Source of the DNA: S012-113 sp965368405
GTDB taxonomy: Bacteria > Bacteroidota > Bacteroidia > Cytophagales > Cyclobacteriaceae
Assembly (NCBI GenBank): GCA_965368405.1
Contig: CBDUMS010000109.1
Coordinates: 1-9,152, forward strand
Direction of reading: 5' to 3'
Length of the DNA: 9,152 nucleotides
Each line of letters starts with the position of its first letter. Position 1 is the stretch's first letter. Positions 1 through 6,472 of the stretch are shown piece after piece. Position numbers and translations under genes: made by a program. The notes beneath the pieces are model-generated. The model was not told where the DNA came from. It ran no database searches and saw only the letters and a program-made list of their open reading frames with translations.

Positions 1-29
1 AGGATAAGAAGTTTATAGTATTCTTCCAT
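1..29 (-). CDS. Possible start of a leftward gene, cut by the window edge
   Basis: On the minus strand an ATG at 29-27 opens a frame that stays open to position 1 and reads MEEYYKLLI. It lies 55 nt downstream of the E2 stop codon in the same direction, which suits a next gene of the series. Nine codons are too few to identify a family. The opening faintly resembles the start of a J-domain protein, but this is not evidence. The call rests only on direction, spacing and an ATG. Confidence 0.2.
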
Positions 30-33
30 CCGC

Positions 34-53
34 CTAAAATAGCATTATTTTAG
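34..53. repeat. AT-rich inverted repeat after the E2 gene
   Basis: The arms CTAAAATA (34-41) and TATTTTAG (46-53) are perfect reverse complements around the loop GCAT. The structure lies 32 nt past the end of E2. There is no T-tract on the minus strand, so it is not a standard intrinsic terminator, and the stem is weak. It could slow or protect the 3' end of the E2 transcript, or be chance in AT-rich DNA. Confidence 0.3.
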
Positions 54-84
54 ATTGCCCAAATTATTTGATGGAAATGAAATC

Positions 85-1431
85 TTAAATTGCTCGATTT
101 GCATCGAATTGCTCCAGGTAGTCAGCAACTCGACGAACAAGCATGCCACCTAAGGCTCCATCTACAACTCTGTGGTCGTAGGAATGCGACAAGAACATTT
201 TATGTCTAATTCCTATTAAGTCACCCTCTGGAGTTTCAATAACGGCCGGTTTCTTAACAATAGCACCAAGCGCCATGATTCCTACCTGGGGTTGCATGAT
301 AATAGGCGTTCCCATTACATTTCCAAACGAGCCGACGTTAGAGATTGTAAAAGTTCCGCCGGAAAGCTCATCTAGTAATAATTTGTTGTCTCTGGCTCTT
401 CCAGCTAAATCGTTCACCTTCTTCACAAGACCTACCAAGTTATACTGATCGGTGTTATGTATGACGGGAACAATGAGGTTGCCCGTTGGTAAAGCAACGG
501 CCATTCCAATATTGATGTTTTTGCGTTTTATGATTTTGTCGCCATCTACCGAAATATTAATCATCGGGTAATCCTTGATCGCTTGAACAACAGCTTCTAA
601 GAAAATAGGAGTGAAGGTGAGCTTTTCATTTTCTCTAGCTTGAAACTCATTCTTAACCTTGTTCCTCCAGTTCACAATATTTGTAACATCCGCTTCTACA
701 AAGGACGTAACATGAGGTGATGTTTGCTTCGATGCGACCATGCGTTCAGCAATCATTTTACGCATTCTGTCCATTTCAATAATTTCATCACCGGCATTAA
801 CAGAAACATTAACCTTTGGGGTAGACACCGTGCCTGCCGCTGCAGTAGGGCGCTCTACTGCCACTTTTTCTTGTGGTTCAACAGGTGCTTCTGTAGTAGC
901 TTTAGGTTGGTCTGAACTGACGTAGGCAAGAATATCCTTTTTTGTAACTCTATTATCTTTTCCTGTACCTGGTATACGCTCGAGCTCGGTCATGGAGATA
1001 TTTTCTTGTCGAGCAATATTCAATACAAGCGGTGAATAAAATCTACCGCTTATTGGTTTTTCCAGTGGTGTAGAACTTGCCGTGCTTGATGTTACGGCAG
1101 GTTGGGCCGTTTCTACAGCTACTTCCGCAACTTCTTTTGGTTTCGCACTTTCCGCAGCTTTGGCTCCATTACTGCTTGCTTTGTCATCGCCATCCGTAGA
1201 AATTACAGCAATGGCCTGACCAACAGGAACAACATCACCCTCTTTAGCTAAGATTTGAGTTAATACTCCGGCATGGGTTGTGGGCACCTCTGTGTCTACT
1301 TTATCCGTAGCAACTTCAAGCACCGACTCATCCGCATCTATACTCTCACCTTCTTTCTTTAACCATGATAGAATAGTAGCTTCCATAATGCTTTCTCCCA
1401 TCTTTGGCATTATCAACTCCACATTGGCCAT
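85..1431 (-). CDS. Dihydrolipoamide acyltransferase, E2 of a 2-oxo acid dehydrogenase complex
   Basis: This is the 448-aa E2 core subunit, which moves the acyl group from the lipoyl arm to CoA in a cytoplasmic 2-oxo acid dehydrogenase complex. Three parts are visible in order. An N-terminal lipoyl domain (about 3-77) has the acceptor Lys44 in ATDKVDTEVP. A peripheral subunit-binding domain (about 131-171) binds E1 or E3 and contains GTGKDNRVTKKDIL. The catalytic domain (about 215-445) ends with the active-site motif HRVVDG (His420, Asp424). Ala/Pro/Glu-rich linkers (about 85-128 and 172-212) join them. A single lipoyl domain and the DKVDTEVP context fit the branched-chain or 2-oxoglutarate types better than the usual multi-lipoyl pyruvate type, with branched-chain my first guess. 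No E1 or E3 gene is next to it, so the substrate is unproven. The gene lies 102 bp behind cinA and may have its own promoter. Confidence 0.93.
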   Translation of the reverse strand: MANVELIMPKMGESIMEATILSWLKKEGESIDADESVLEVATDKVDTEVPTTHAGVLTQILAKEGDVVPVGQAIAVISTDGDDKASSNGAKAAESAKPKEVAEVAVETAQPAVTSSTASSTPLEKPISGRFYSPLVLNIARQENISMTELERIPGTGKDNRVTKKDILAYVSSDQPKATTEAPVEPQEKVAVERPTAAAGTVSTPKVNVSVNAGDEIIEMDRMRKMIAERMVASKQTSPHVTSFVEADVTNIVNWRNKVKNEFQARENEKLTFTPIFLEAVVQAIKDYPMINISVDGDKIIKRKNINIGMAVALPTGNLIVPVIHNTDQYNLVGLVKKVNDLAGRARDNKLLLDELSGGTFTISNVGSFGNVMGTPIIMQPQVGIMALGAIVKKPAVIETPEGDLIGIRHKMFLSHSYDHRVVDGALGGMLVRRVADYLEQFDANRAI

Positions 1432-1502
1432 AGTGTATTTCTTTATTAGTTAATTAGATACCTTTTCCTAGAACAACAGTAATTCATTCTAAGTTCACGC
1501 CG

Positions 1503-1510
1503 CAAAATTA
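1503..1510 (-). promoter_or_regulatory. Candidate -7 element for the E2 gene
   Basis: The minus strand reads TAATTTTG, a perfect match to the Bacteroidota -7 consensus TAnnTTTG, about 70 nt before the E2 ATG. No TTG is found 19-21 nt upstream. The site is also half of a short inverted repeat (CAAAAT 1503-1508 / ATTTTG 1513-1518), so it could instead belong to the 3' end of the cinA transcript. Confidence 0.35.
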
Positions 1511-1533
1511 CGATTTTGGGCAATTATTTACCG

Positions 1534-2787
1534 TTATTTCTTTAAAATTCTCCACAGCATTGCCAGGGTAGAAATCGCAGTAAGCTTAATATTTAATGCT
1601 CTATCTTTGAATAAACTAAGTTTTTTAGCTTCAATATTATCGCCGTAGGCTACAGCAATCCATATAGTTCCTACGGGTTTATCGTCAGTGCCTCCGTCTG
1701 GACCCGCAATGCCTGAAGTCGCTAAACCTATATTTACGCCCATTTGCTTTTGAACACCTGCAGCCATGGCTTTTACAGTTTCTTCGCTAACTGCTCCGAA
1801 TTCTGTCAATAACGATTCGGGAACACCCAGATGATTCGCTTTGATTTCATTTGCGTAGGCTACAGTACTTCCCTTGAAGTAGCTGCTACTTCCGGGAACA
1901 CGTGTTATTAAATGCGCCAAATATCCTCCCGTACAGCTTTCAGCGGTCGCTAATGTTAAATTATTTTGGTTTAGAATTTGGCCAACAACTTCTTCAATTT
2001 CCTCTTTACCAGACCCGTAAATGTATTGTCCGGCGATCGATTCTAAATCATCAATAGCCTTCTTAAACCCATTCTCAATCTCGCCAAGGTTATCGCCTTG
2101 AGAAGTTAAGCGAATTTTTACCTGGCCTAAACTAGGAAGATAGGCTAGCTTAATAGTAGAAGGTAAAGAATGTTCCCAATCGGCAATCTTCTCCGATAAC
2201 CACGATTCACCAATGCCTATTGTCCGGATCATTTTATGCTCTACATGTGGCAGTTTGAATTTCTCCTGTAGCTTGGGTAGGACAATGTCGCTTATCATTG
2301 TCTTCATTTCATAGGGTACACCAGGCATAGAAATATAGATCTTATTTTGATCTTCTATCCAAATACCTGGAGCAGTTCCCATTTTATTGCTGATGTAATC
2401 AGCATTTGACGGCAATATGGTTTGTTTTATATTGGATTCAGATAGCTCTCGGTTGATTTGCTTGAAGAGGACTGTTAATTCCTCGAGCGCTCCTGGGTTG
2501 GATTTGAGTTCTACGTTGAAATATTTGGCAAGACAGGGCTTAGTTAAATCGTCATTCGTAGGACCGAGCCCCCCAGTGATCAAGATAACATCTGCTTTAT
2601 CTGAACAAATACTTAAGCCGTCCAGGATATCCTTCTCGTTATCGCCCACCGTTGCCCGATAAACAAGCTTAAAACCATTGGAATCCAGCGTAGATCCTAT
2701 CCATTGCGAATTGGTATCCAAAGTTTGTCCATATAAAATCTCGTCACCTATGGTTAGCACGGCAACAGTAACTTCTCTAGCGGTCAT
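1534..2787 (-). CDS. cinA: CinA: molybdopterin-binding-like domain fused to NMN amidohydrolase domain
   Basis: At 417 aa this is the normal length for full CinA. The N-terminal half (about 6-170) is a MoaB/MogA-like COG1058 domain with TIGDEIL (12-18), DTNSQW and TGGLGPTNDD (71-80). The C-terminal domain (about 262-415) is the PncC-type nicotinamide mononucleotide deamidase, with TAESCTGG (281-288) and ATSGIAGPDGG (356-366). The family recycles NMN, formed for example by NAD-dependent DNA ligase, to nicotinate mononucleotide in the cytoplasm; the COG1058 part is linked to ADP-ribose pyrophosphatase activity. The ATG overlaps the stop of the upstream cysteine-rich gene as ATGA (2787-2784), which suggests translational coupling and supports this start. 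All visible motifs are intact. The link to competence in the gene name is historical and not supported here. Confidence 0.96.
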   Translation of the reverse strand: MTAREVTVAVLTIGDEILYGQTLDTNSQWIGSTLDSNGFKLVYRATVGDNEKDILDGLSICSDKADVILITGGLGPTNDDLTKPCLAKYFNVELKSNPGALEELTVLFKQINRELSESNIKQTILPSNADYISNKMGTAPGIWIEDQNKIYISMPGVPYEMKTMISDIVLPKLQEKFKLPHVEHKMIRTIGIGESWLSEKIADWEHSLPSTIKLAYLPSLGQVKIRLTSQGDNLGEIENGFKKAIDDLESIAGQYIYGSGKEEIEEVVGQILNQNNLTLATAESCTGGYLAHLITRVPGSSSYFKGSTVAYANEIKANHLGVPESLLTEFGAVSEETVKAMAAGVQKQMGVNIGLATSGIAGPDGGTDDKPVGTIWIAVAYGDNIEAKKLSLFKDRALNIKLTAISTLAMLWRILKK

Positions 2788-3479
2788 TGTGTTTCTTGAT
2801 GATTACAGATTATTTTACTCACTTTTTTGCCTGTGCCTAAACAAACATTACATCTACCCGAAAGTATCTCTTTGCCATCACAGACCGGACAAGTAACATA
2901 ACCTTTGGAACTGCACTGATCGCAACTTGAATAAATGAGTTCCCCAAACGCATTGGTTGTAATTATTACACCTCTACCGATACATTTTTTACACATAATG
3001 GGGCTATTCCCTCTACAGTTGTAACAAACATCGTCGGTATGCCCAGTTCCATCGCAATTATCACACTGGATATAGCGATATCCGCTCAAATTGCAATAAG
3101 AGCAGTTCTTTATTGCCTCGAATTGACTATCGATAAGGTTTCGTAATGAGATGGCTTCATCGTAATAATCGCCACCCCTGCCGGCCAGTTGAATATACTT
3201 TTCGATAAAGTTTCTGGCATTTTGATTTTGATGGATCACAAATAGAGTCTTGGCAAACCAATAAGACATTGATGTTGGCAAGACTTTTTTAGTAGCCAGG
3301 GCTTTTCTAAAAGTAACATTCGCCCCTTCATAGTCGTCTGCTGCCATTTGCGCTTTTGCTTTTTCTACCAAAGCAACTACTTCAGGATCAAATTGTTGCT
3401 GAATAGGGAAGTCGGTATTTTGAGCAAAGACTTGCTGGGCAAAGAGCCAAAATAATAAAAGAGTAATCGTATTTTTCAA
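2784..3479 (-). CDS. Secreted cysteine-rich protein with DnaJ-type CxxC repeats
   Basis: The 231-aa product begins with a clear Sec signal peptide (about 1-19, hydrophobic TLLLFWLF, likely cleavage after VFA). A helical middle (about 28-120) includes a TPR-like stretch, AADDYEGANVTFRKAL. The C-terminal 105 residues contain 15 cysteines. Fourteen form seven CxxC pairs (126/129, 139/142, 152/155, 163/166, 186/189, 197/200, 210/213), several in the DnaJ zinc-finger form CxxCxGxG. There is no J domain. I do not know its role: the cysteine module could bind zinc or carry disulfides and may hold unfolded or partner proteins outside the cytoplasm. The start is TTG at 3479-3477. It sits 6 nt after the dehydrogenase stop, no ATG lies between them, and it gives an intact signal peptide. 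It overlaps cinA by 4 nt. Confidence 0.85.
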   Translation of the reverse strand: MKNTITLLLFWLFAQQVFAQNTDFPIQQQFDPEVVALVEKAKAQMAADDYEGANVTFRKALATKKVLPTSMSYWFAKTLFVIHQNQNARNFIEKYIQLAGRGGDYYDEAISLRNLIDSQFEAIKNCSYCNLSGYRYIQCDNCDGTGHTDDVCYNCRGNSPIMCKKCIGRGVIITTNAFGELIYSSCDQCSSKGYVTCPVCDGKEILSGRCNVCLGTGKKVSKIICNHQETQ

Positions 3480-3485
3480 TGCTTT

Positions 3486-4376
3486 TTACTTCTTAAATCC
3501 TGCTGCAACAACAAGGTCTTTAGTGCCATGGTTCCAAGAATAAAAGCCTGTACCGGATTTTACACCGAGGTGTCCTGCTTCTACCATATTCACCAATAAA
3601 GGGCAGGGGGCATACTTTGGGTTGCCAAATCCATCATATAAAACTTTTAATATCGATAGGCATACATCAAGCCCAATGAAATCGGCGAGTTGAAGAGGCC
3701 CCATTGGGTGGGCCATGCCTAATTTCATTACAGTATCGATCTCTTCAACACCGGCAACCCCTTCATAAAGTGAGTAAATAGCCTCATTAATCATCGGCAT
3801 AAGAATTCTGTTGGCAACAAACCCAGGGTAATCATTTACCTCGACTGGAATTTTACCCAGTTTCTTCGAAATATTCATGATAGTGGCCGTGACTTCGTCG
3901 GAGGTATTATAGCCACGAATTATTTCAACCAACTTCATTACCGGAACGGGATTCATAAAATGCATACCGATAACCAGTGCTGGCCTTTTGGTTACTGCTG
4001 CGATCTTGGTTAGTGATATCGATGAGGTGTTGGTAGCCAGTATGCAATTGGCCTTACATAGCTCATCTAGTTCTTTGAAAATAGATAATTTAAGCTCAAC
4101 ATTTTCTGTCGCTGCTTCAACAACTAAATCAACATCTTTTACGCCCTCAGCAACAGTAGTATAAGTTGTTAAATTCGATAGGGTTTGCTCTTTGTCTTGA
4201 TCCGAAATCAGTTCTTTCTTAATTTGACGATCGAGGTTTTTAGATATTGTAGCCATACCTTTTTCCAAAGCAGTGCTTGAAATATCTATCATGCTTACCT
4301 GGTAACCTGTTTGAGCAAATACATGTGCTATACCATTTCCCATGGTTCCTGAACCAATAACCGCTACTTTATTCAT
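3486..4376 (-). CDS. 3-hydroxyacyl-CoA (3-hydroxybutyryl-CoA) dehydrogenase
   Basis: This 296-aa enzyme oxidises (S)-3-hydroxyacyl-CoA to 3-ketoacyl-CoA with NAD(P), or runs in reverse, in the cytoplasm. The N-terminal Rossmann domain starts with GSGTMGNGIAHVFA (8-21) and has Asp31 at the expected end of the second strand. The active-site segment GMHFMNPVPVMKLVE gives catalytic His139 and Glu151, and NTSS (116-119) is the usual substrate-contacting stretch. The C-terminal helical domain carries GFVANRI and HPMGPLQLADFIGLD. Length and motifs fit the stand-alone Hbd/PaaH type, not the large FadB/FadJ fusion. Whether it serves fatty-acid degradation, phenylacetate degradation or hydroxybutyryl-CoA metabolism cannot be told from the sequence. 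It lies 9 nt after the secreted-protein gene and 6 nt before the cysteine-rich gene, so it is cotranscribed with both. Confidence 0.95.
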   Translation of the reverse strand: MNKVAVIGSGTMGNGIAHVFAQTGYQVSMIDISSTALEKGMATISKNLDRQIKKELISDQDKEQTLSNLTTYTTVAEGVKDVDLVVEAATENVELKLSIFKELDELCKANCILATNTSSISLTKIAAVTKRPALVIGMHFMNPVPVMKLVEIIRGYNTSDEVTATIMNISKKLGKIPVEVNDYPGFVANRILMPMINEAIYSLYEGVAGVEEIDTVMKLGMAHPMGPLQLADFIGLDVCLSILKVLYDGFGNPKYAPCPLLVNMVEAGHLGVKSGTGFYSWNHGTKDLVVAAGFKK

Positions 4377-4385
4377 ATCTAAAAA

Positions 4386-4889
4386 TTAAAATTCGCTTGA
4401 TAAGTCTTCAATCGCCTTTTTCTTATCAGTGGCGATAATCTGATTAATTCCTTTTGCTGAGTAGGTTAACTTAACCTTAGTTTTATTTTCCGGCTCATAA
4501 GTAAGCTTAACATTCTCACTTTCCCAATATGAAACCTGTGAACCTACCGAGTATTTTATTTTTCCAAAAGCTTTTTCCAATCCACGGAACAATTCTTCAT
4601 TTTTCTCTGTGATTACAACGATCTCGTAAATCAAGTTTCTATACGTAGCCACCCTTAAACTATGAATCTTTACATTGCCAATAATTTCATAAGATCCTTT
4701 CACCGGACGGTAAAAACTGTGCTCTTCTTTATTCTTTTGCTCTTTCCAAAAGGCCAACGCATTGTTCTTGGTTACATTACTTAATAATTTAATGTCTTTG
4801 AAACCATTCCTTGCATCTAGCTCCTTATTACTTTGAGCAAGGGCCAGTGAGGATAGACTGAGAACAACTAGTAAACTAAATATGCGCAT
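4386..4889 (-). CDS. Small secreted protein of unknown function
   Basis: The 167-aa product has a typical Sec signal peptide (1-18, cleavage expected after ALA, mature start QSNKEL), which places it in the periplasm or outside the cell. The mature part is Lys-rich and looks like alternating strands, with GFKDIKLLSN near the start and a later stretch LFRGLEKAFGKIKY followed by a Trp and two strands ending LTYSAKGI. Small secreted Bacteroidota proteins often show this layout, but I recognise no characterised family. There is no lipobox cysteine and no transmembrane segment after the signal. It is the first gene of the leftward operon, 9 nt before the dehydrogenase, with a -7-type element 17 nt upstream of its ATG. 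Confidence 0.8.
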   Translation of the reverse strand: MRIFSLLVVLSLSSLALAQSNKELDARNGFKDIKLLSNVTKNNALAFWKEQKNKEEHSFYRPVKGSYEIIGNVKIHSLRVATYRNLIYEIVVITEKNEELFRGLEKAFGKIKYSVGSQVSYWESENVKLTYEPENKTKVKLTYSAKGINQIIATDKKKAIEDLSSEF

Positions 4890-4905
4890 TCTTAAAATTT
4901 AAGTA

Positions 4906-4913
4906 CAAATATA
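4906..4913 (-). promoter_or_regulatory. Candidate -7 element for the leftward operon
   Basis: The minus strand reads TATATTTG, a perfect TAnnTTTG match, ending 17 nt before the ATG at 4889. Transcription would start a few bases downstream and give a very short leader. I find no TTG 19-21 nt upstream, so the -33 part is missing or degenerate. Confidence 0.5.
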
Positions 4914-4931
4914 AGATTGATTAAAATTTGT

Positions 4932-4947
4932 TTGATGATATCATCAA
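4932..4947. promoter_or_regulatory. 16-bp perfect palindrome, candidate operator
   Basis: TTGATGATATCATCAA is perfectly self-complementary over 16 bp. It lies in the divergent region, 19 bp upstream of the leftward -7 element and about 70 bp upstream of the rightward one. Near the leftward promoter's -33 region it could block or recruit RNA polymerase. A dimeric regulator site is the natural reading, but no regulator gene is in the window. Confidence 0.4.
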
Positions 4948-4973
4948 CTATATCCTGAAATCAATCAAAAAAC

Positions 4974-4994
4974 TGGCCAAAAATGATTTGGCCA
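4974..4994. repeat. 8-bp inverted repeat in the divergent region
   Basis: TGGCCAAA (4974-4981) and TTTGGCCA (4987-4994) are perfect reverse complements around AATGA. The second arm ends 24 bp upstream of the rightward -7 element, so a protein bound here would reach the -33 region of the arsenosugar promoter. No T-tract follows, so it is not a terminator. Confidence 0.4.
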
Positions 4995-5018
4995 TCTGTC
5001 TTCGGGTATTAAATTGGC

Positions 5019-5026
5019 TAGATTTG
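5019..5026 (+). promoter_or_regulatory. Candidate -7 element of the arsenosugar gene pair
   Basis: TAGATTTG matches TAnnTTTG exactly and ends 15 nt before the ATG at 5042. The best -33 candidate is CTG at 4996-4998 (20-bp spacer), one base off TTG. Its position supports the 5042 start over any start further upstream. Confidence 0.45.
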
Positions 5027-5041
5027 ACGAAAAAAGTAAGA

Positions 5042-5377
5042 ATGAGTAAATCATATTATCTAGAGGAAGACCTGAAGAGTTTTGGAAAAGTTCGGGATTT
5101 TCAAAAAGACTTAGGGGATAAGTTTTTCAATTGGTATAATGCCGTTTTCGAAGAGGGGGCTCTAAGCAAACGTGAAAAAGCACTTATTGCGTTAGCGGTT
5201 TCTCATGCAGTACAATGTCCTTACTGCATTGATGCCTACACTAAAGGCTCGTTAGAGAATGGGGCCGATGAGGAGCAAATGATGGAGGCGGTTCATATCG
5301 CATCCGCGATTAAAGGCGGGGCGACACTTGTTCATGGCGTTCAAATGATGAATAAGACCAAAGAAATTACAATGTAA
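5042..5377 (+). CDS. Arsenosugar biosynthesis-associated AhpD/CMD-like protein
   Basis: The 111-aa product belongs to the carboxymuconolactone decarboxylase/AhpD fold, in the subgroup found beside ArsS and often named arsenosugar biosynthesis-associated peroxidase-like protein. The core holds REKALIALAVSHAVQ, then the redox pair Cys59/Cys62 in QCPYCIDAY, then EAVHIASAIKGGATLVHG (82-99). Such CxxC sites reduce peroxides in AhpD relatives; the actual substrate in arsenosugar synthesis is not established. The frame is open back to a TTG at 4928, which would add 38 residues. I chose the ATG at 5042 because MSKSYYLEEDLKSFG matches the usual family N terminus and length (about 110 aa), and because a promoter element lies between the two starts. 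The stop is 1 nt from the arsS ATG, so the two are one transcription unit and probably coupled. Confidence 0.9.
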   Translation: MSKSYYLEEDLKSFGKVRDFQKDLGDKFFNWYNAVFEEGALSKREKALIALAVSHAVQCPYCIDAYTKGSLENGADEEQMMEAVHIASAIKGGATLVHGVQMMNKTKEITM

Positions 5378-5378
5378 C

Positions 5379-6398
5379 ATGCAGAAAGTTGCGAATGAGT
5401 TAGAACGAACACCTGCAGATATTTTGAAGGCCAGTTTACTTAAGCCGGTAGTACCTTTTATTGAAAAGGTTAATACTGCTGGAATGGGATTGCTTACCCC
5501 AACGGGAATAGATGAATTGCAAATCAACTTAGGCAAGATGTGTAATCAGACATGTAAGCATTGCCATGTTGATGCCGGTCCGCACCGGAAAGAGATCATG
5601 ACGCGGTCTACTATGGAGCAATGTCTTGCCGCTGTTGAAAATGGTAGCATTAAAACAGTTGACTTAACGGGTGGCGCACCCGAGATGAATCCAGATTTTC
5701 GCTGGTTTGTGGAGAGGCTTACAGATTTACATGTAAATGTAATTGTACGTAGCAACCTTACAATCATTTTAGCAAACCCTAAATATCATGATTTGCCTGC
5801 TTTTTTCAAGAGTAATAAGGTTGAGTTAATCTCGTCTTTACCTCATTATTCAAGCAGAAGAACAGATGCACAACGTGGTGATGGTGTTTTTGATAAATCT
5901 ATTAAAGCCTTACAAATGTTAAACGAAGCTGGTTATGGCAAGGAAGCAGGTCTTTGGCTAAATCTGGTTTATAATCCTACAGGTGCGCTATTACCTCCTC
6001 CGCAAGCATCATTAGAAAAGGATTTTAAAACTAAGTTGCGCGAAAAATATGATATTGCTTTTAACAATCTTTATGCGATAACTAATATGCCCATAAGTCG
6101 TTACCTTGATTACCTAATAGCTTCAGATCAATTGGAAAGCTATATGGATGAACTAGTGAATAGTTTTAACCCGACCGCTATAGATTCGGTTATGTGCAGG
6201 AATATGATTTCCGTTGGGTGGGATGGCAAACTATTCGACTGCGATTTCAATCAAATGCTAGCTATGGAGACTAACGAAATCCAACACATTGCTAACTTCG
6301 ATAAAAATATTCTTGGCCAAAGAGCTATCAAAACAGGATTACATTGTTATGGTTGTACAGCAGGTGCTGGTTCTTCTTGTGGAGGTGAACTTCTATAG
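5379..6398 (+). CDS. arsS: Radical SAM arsenosugar biosynthesis enzyme ArsS
   Basis: This 339-aa protein has a radical SAM core with the 4Fe-4S cluster cysteines Cys55, Cys59 and Cys62 in CNQTCKHC, followed by HVDAGP, and the SAM-binding LTGGAPEMNP (96-105). The C-terminal domain (about 195-339, DUF3641-like) has Cys273, Cys288 in FDCDFNQML, and a terminal cluster Cys323, Cys326, Cys334 in HCYGCTAGAGSSCGG. In the studied cyanobacterial pathway ArsM methylates arsenite and ArsS joins dimethylarsenic to the 5'-deoxyadenosyl group of SAM, giving the precursor of arsenosugars. Family members are sometimes selenoproteins; here the frame has no internal TGA, so this is an all-cysteine version. It starts 1 nt after the CMD-like gene. 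ArsM is not in the window and must be elsewhere if the pathway works. Confidence 0.94.
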   Translation: MQKVANELERTPADILKASLLKPVVPFIEKVNTAGMGLLTPTGIDELQINLGKMCNQTCKHCHVDAGPHRKEIMTRSTMEQCLAAVENGSIKTVDLTGGAPEMNPDFRWFVERLTDLHVNVIVRSNLTIILANPKYHDLPAFFKSNKVELISSLPHYSSRRTDAQRGDGVFDKSIKALQMLNEAGYGKEAGLWLNLVYNPTGALLPPPQASLEKDFKTKLREKYDIAFNNLYAITNMPISRYLDYLIASDQLESYMDELVNSFNPTAIDSVMCRNMISVGWDGKLFDCDFNQMLAMETNEIQHIANFDKNILGQRAIKTGLHCYGCTAGAGSSCGGELL

Positions 6399-6430
6399 CA
6401 ACTTAGGTCAACGAATTAGGAAGATATCTT

Positions 6431-6443
6431 GATAATTATTATC
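6431..6443. promoter_or_regulatory. AT-rich palindrome between arsS and the aminotransferase gene
   Basis: GATAATTATTATC has perfect 6-bp arms around one central T. Immediately before it lies another perfect palindrome, AAGATATCTT (6421-6430). The 74-bp gap has no clear TAnnTTTG element or terminator, so the next gene may be read through from arsS. AT-rich palindromes arise easily by chance. Confidence 0.2.
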
Positions 6444-6472
6444 TTGAAACTTGAAATTAAAATGCTTTAAGA

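Noticed and set aside
724..925. Two overlapping plus-strand open frames of about 60 residues
   Set aside because: They lie antisense inside the E2 gene, show no domain-like sequence, and overlap a strongly recognised protein.
2417..2896. Two plus-strand open frames opposite cinA and the cysteine-rich gene
   Set aside because: They have no recognisable content and run opposite conserved motifs of real genes.
5252..5767. Two minus-strand open frames opposite the CMD-like gene and arsS
   Set aside because: They are antisense shadows across the catalytic cysteine regions of well-identified genes.
5379..6398. Selenocysteine version of ArsS
   Set aside because: The frame contains no internal TGA; Cys323, Cys326 and Cys334 are all encoded as cysteine.
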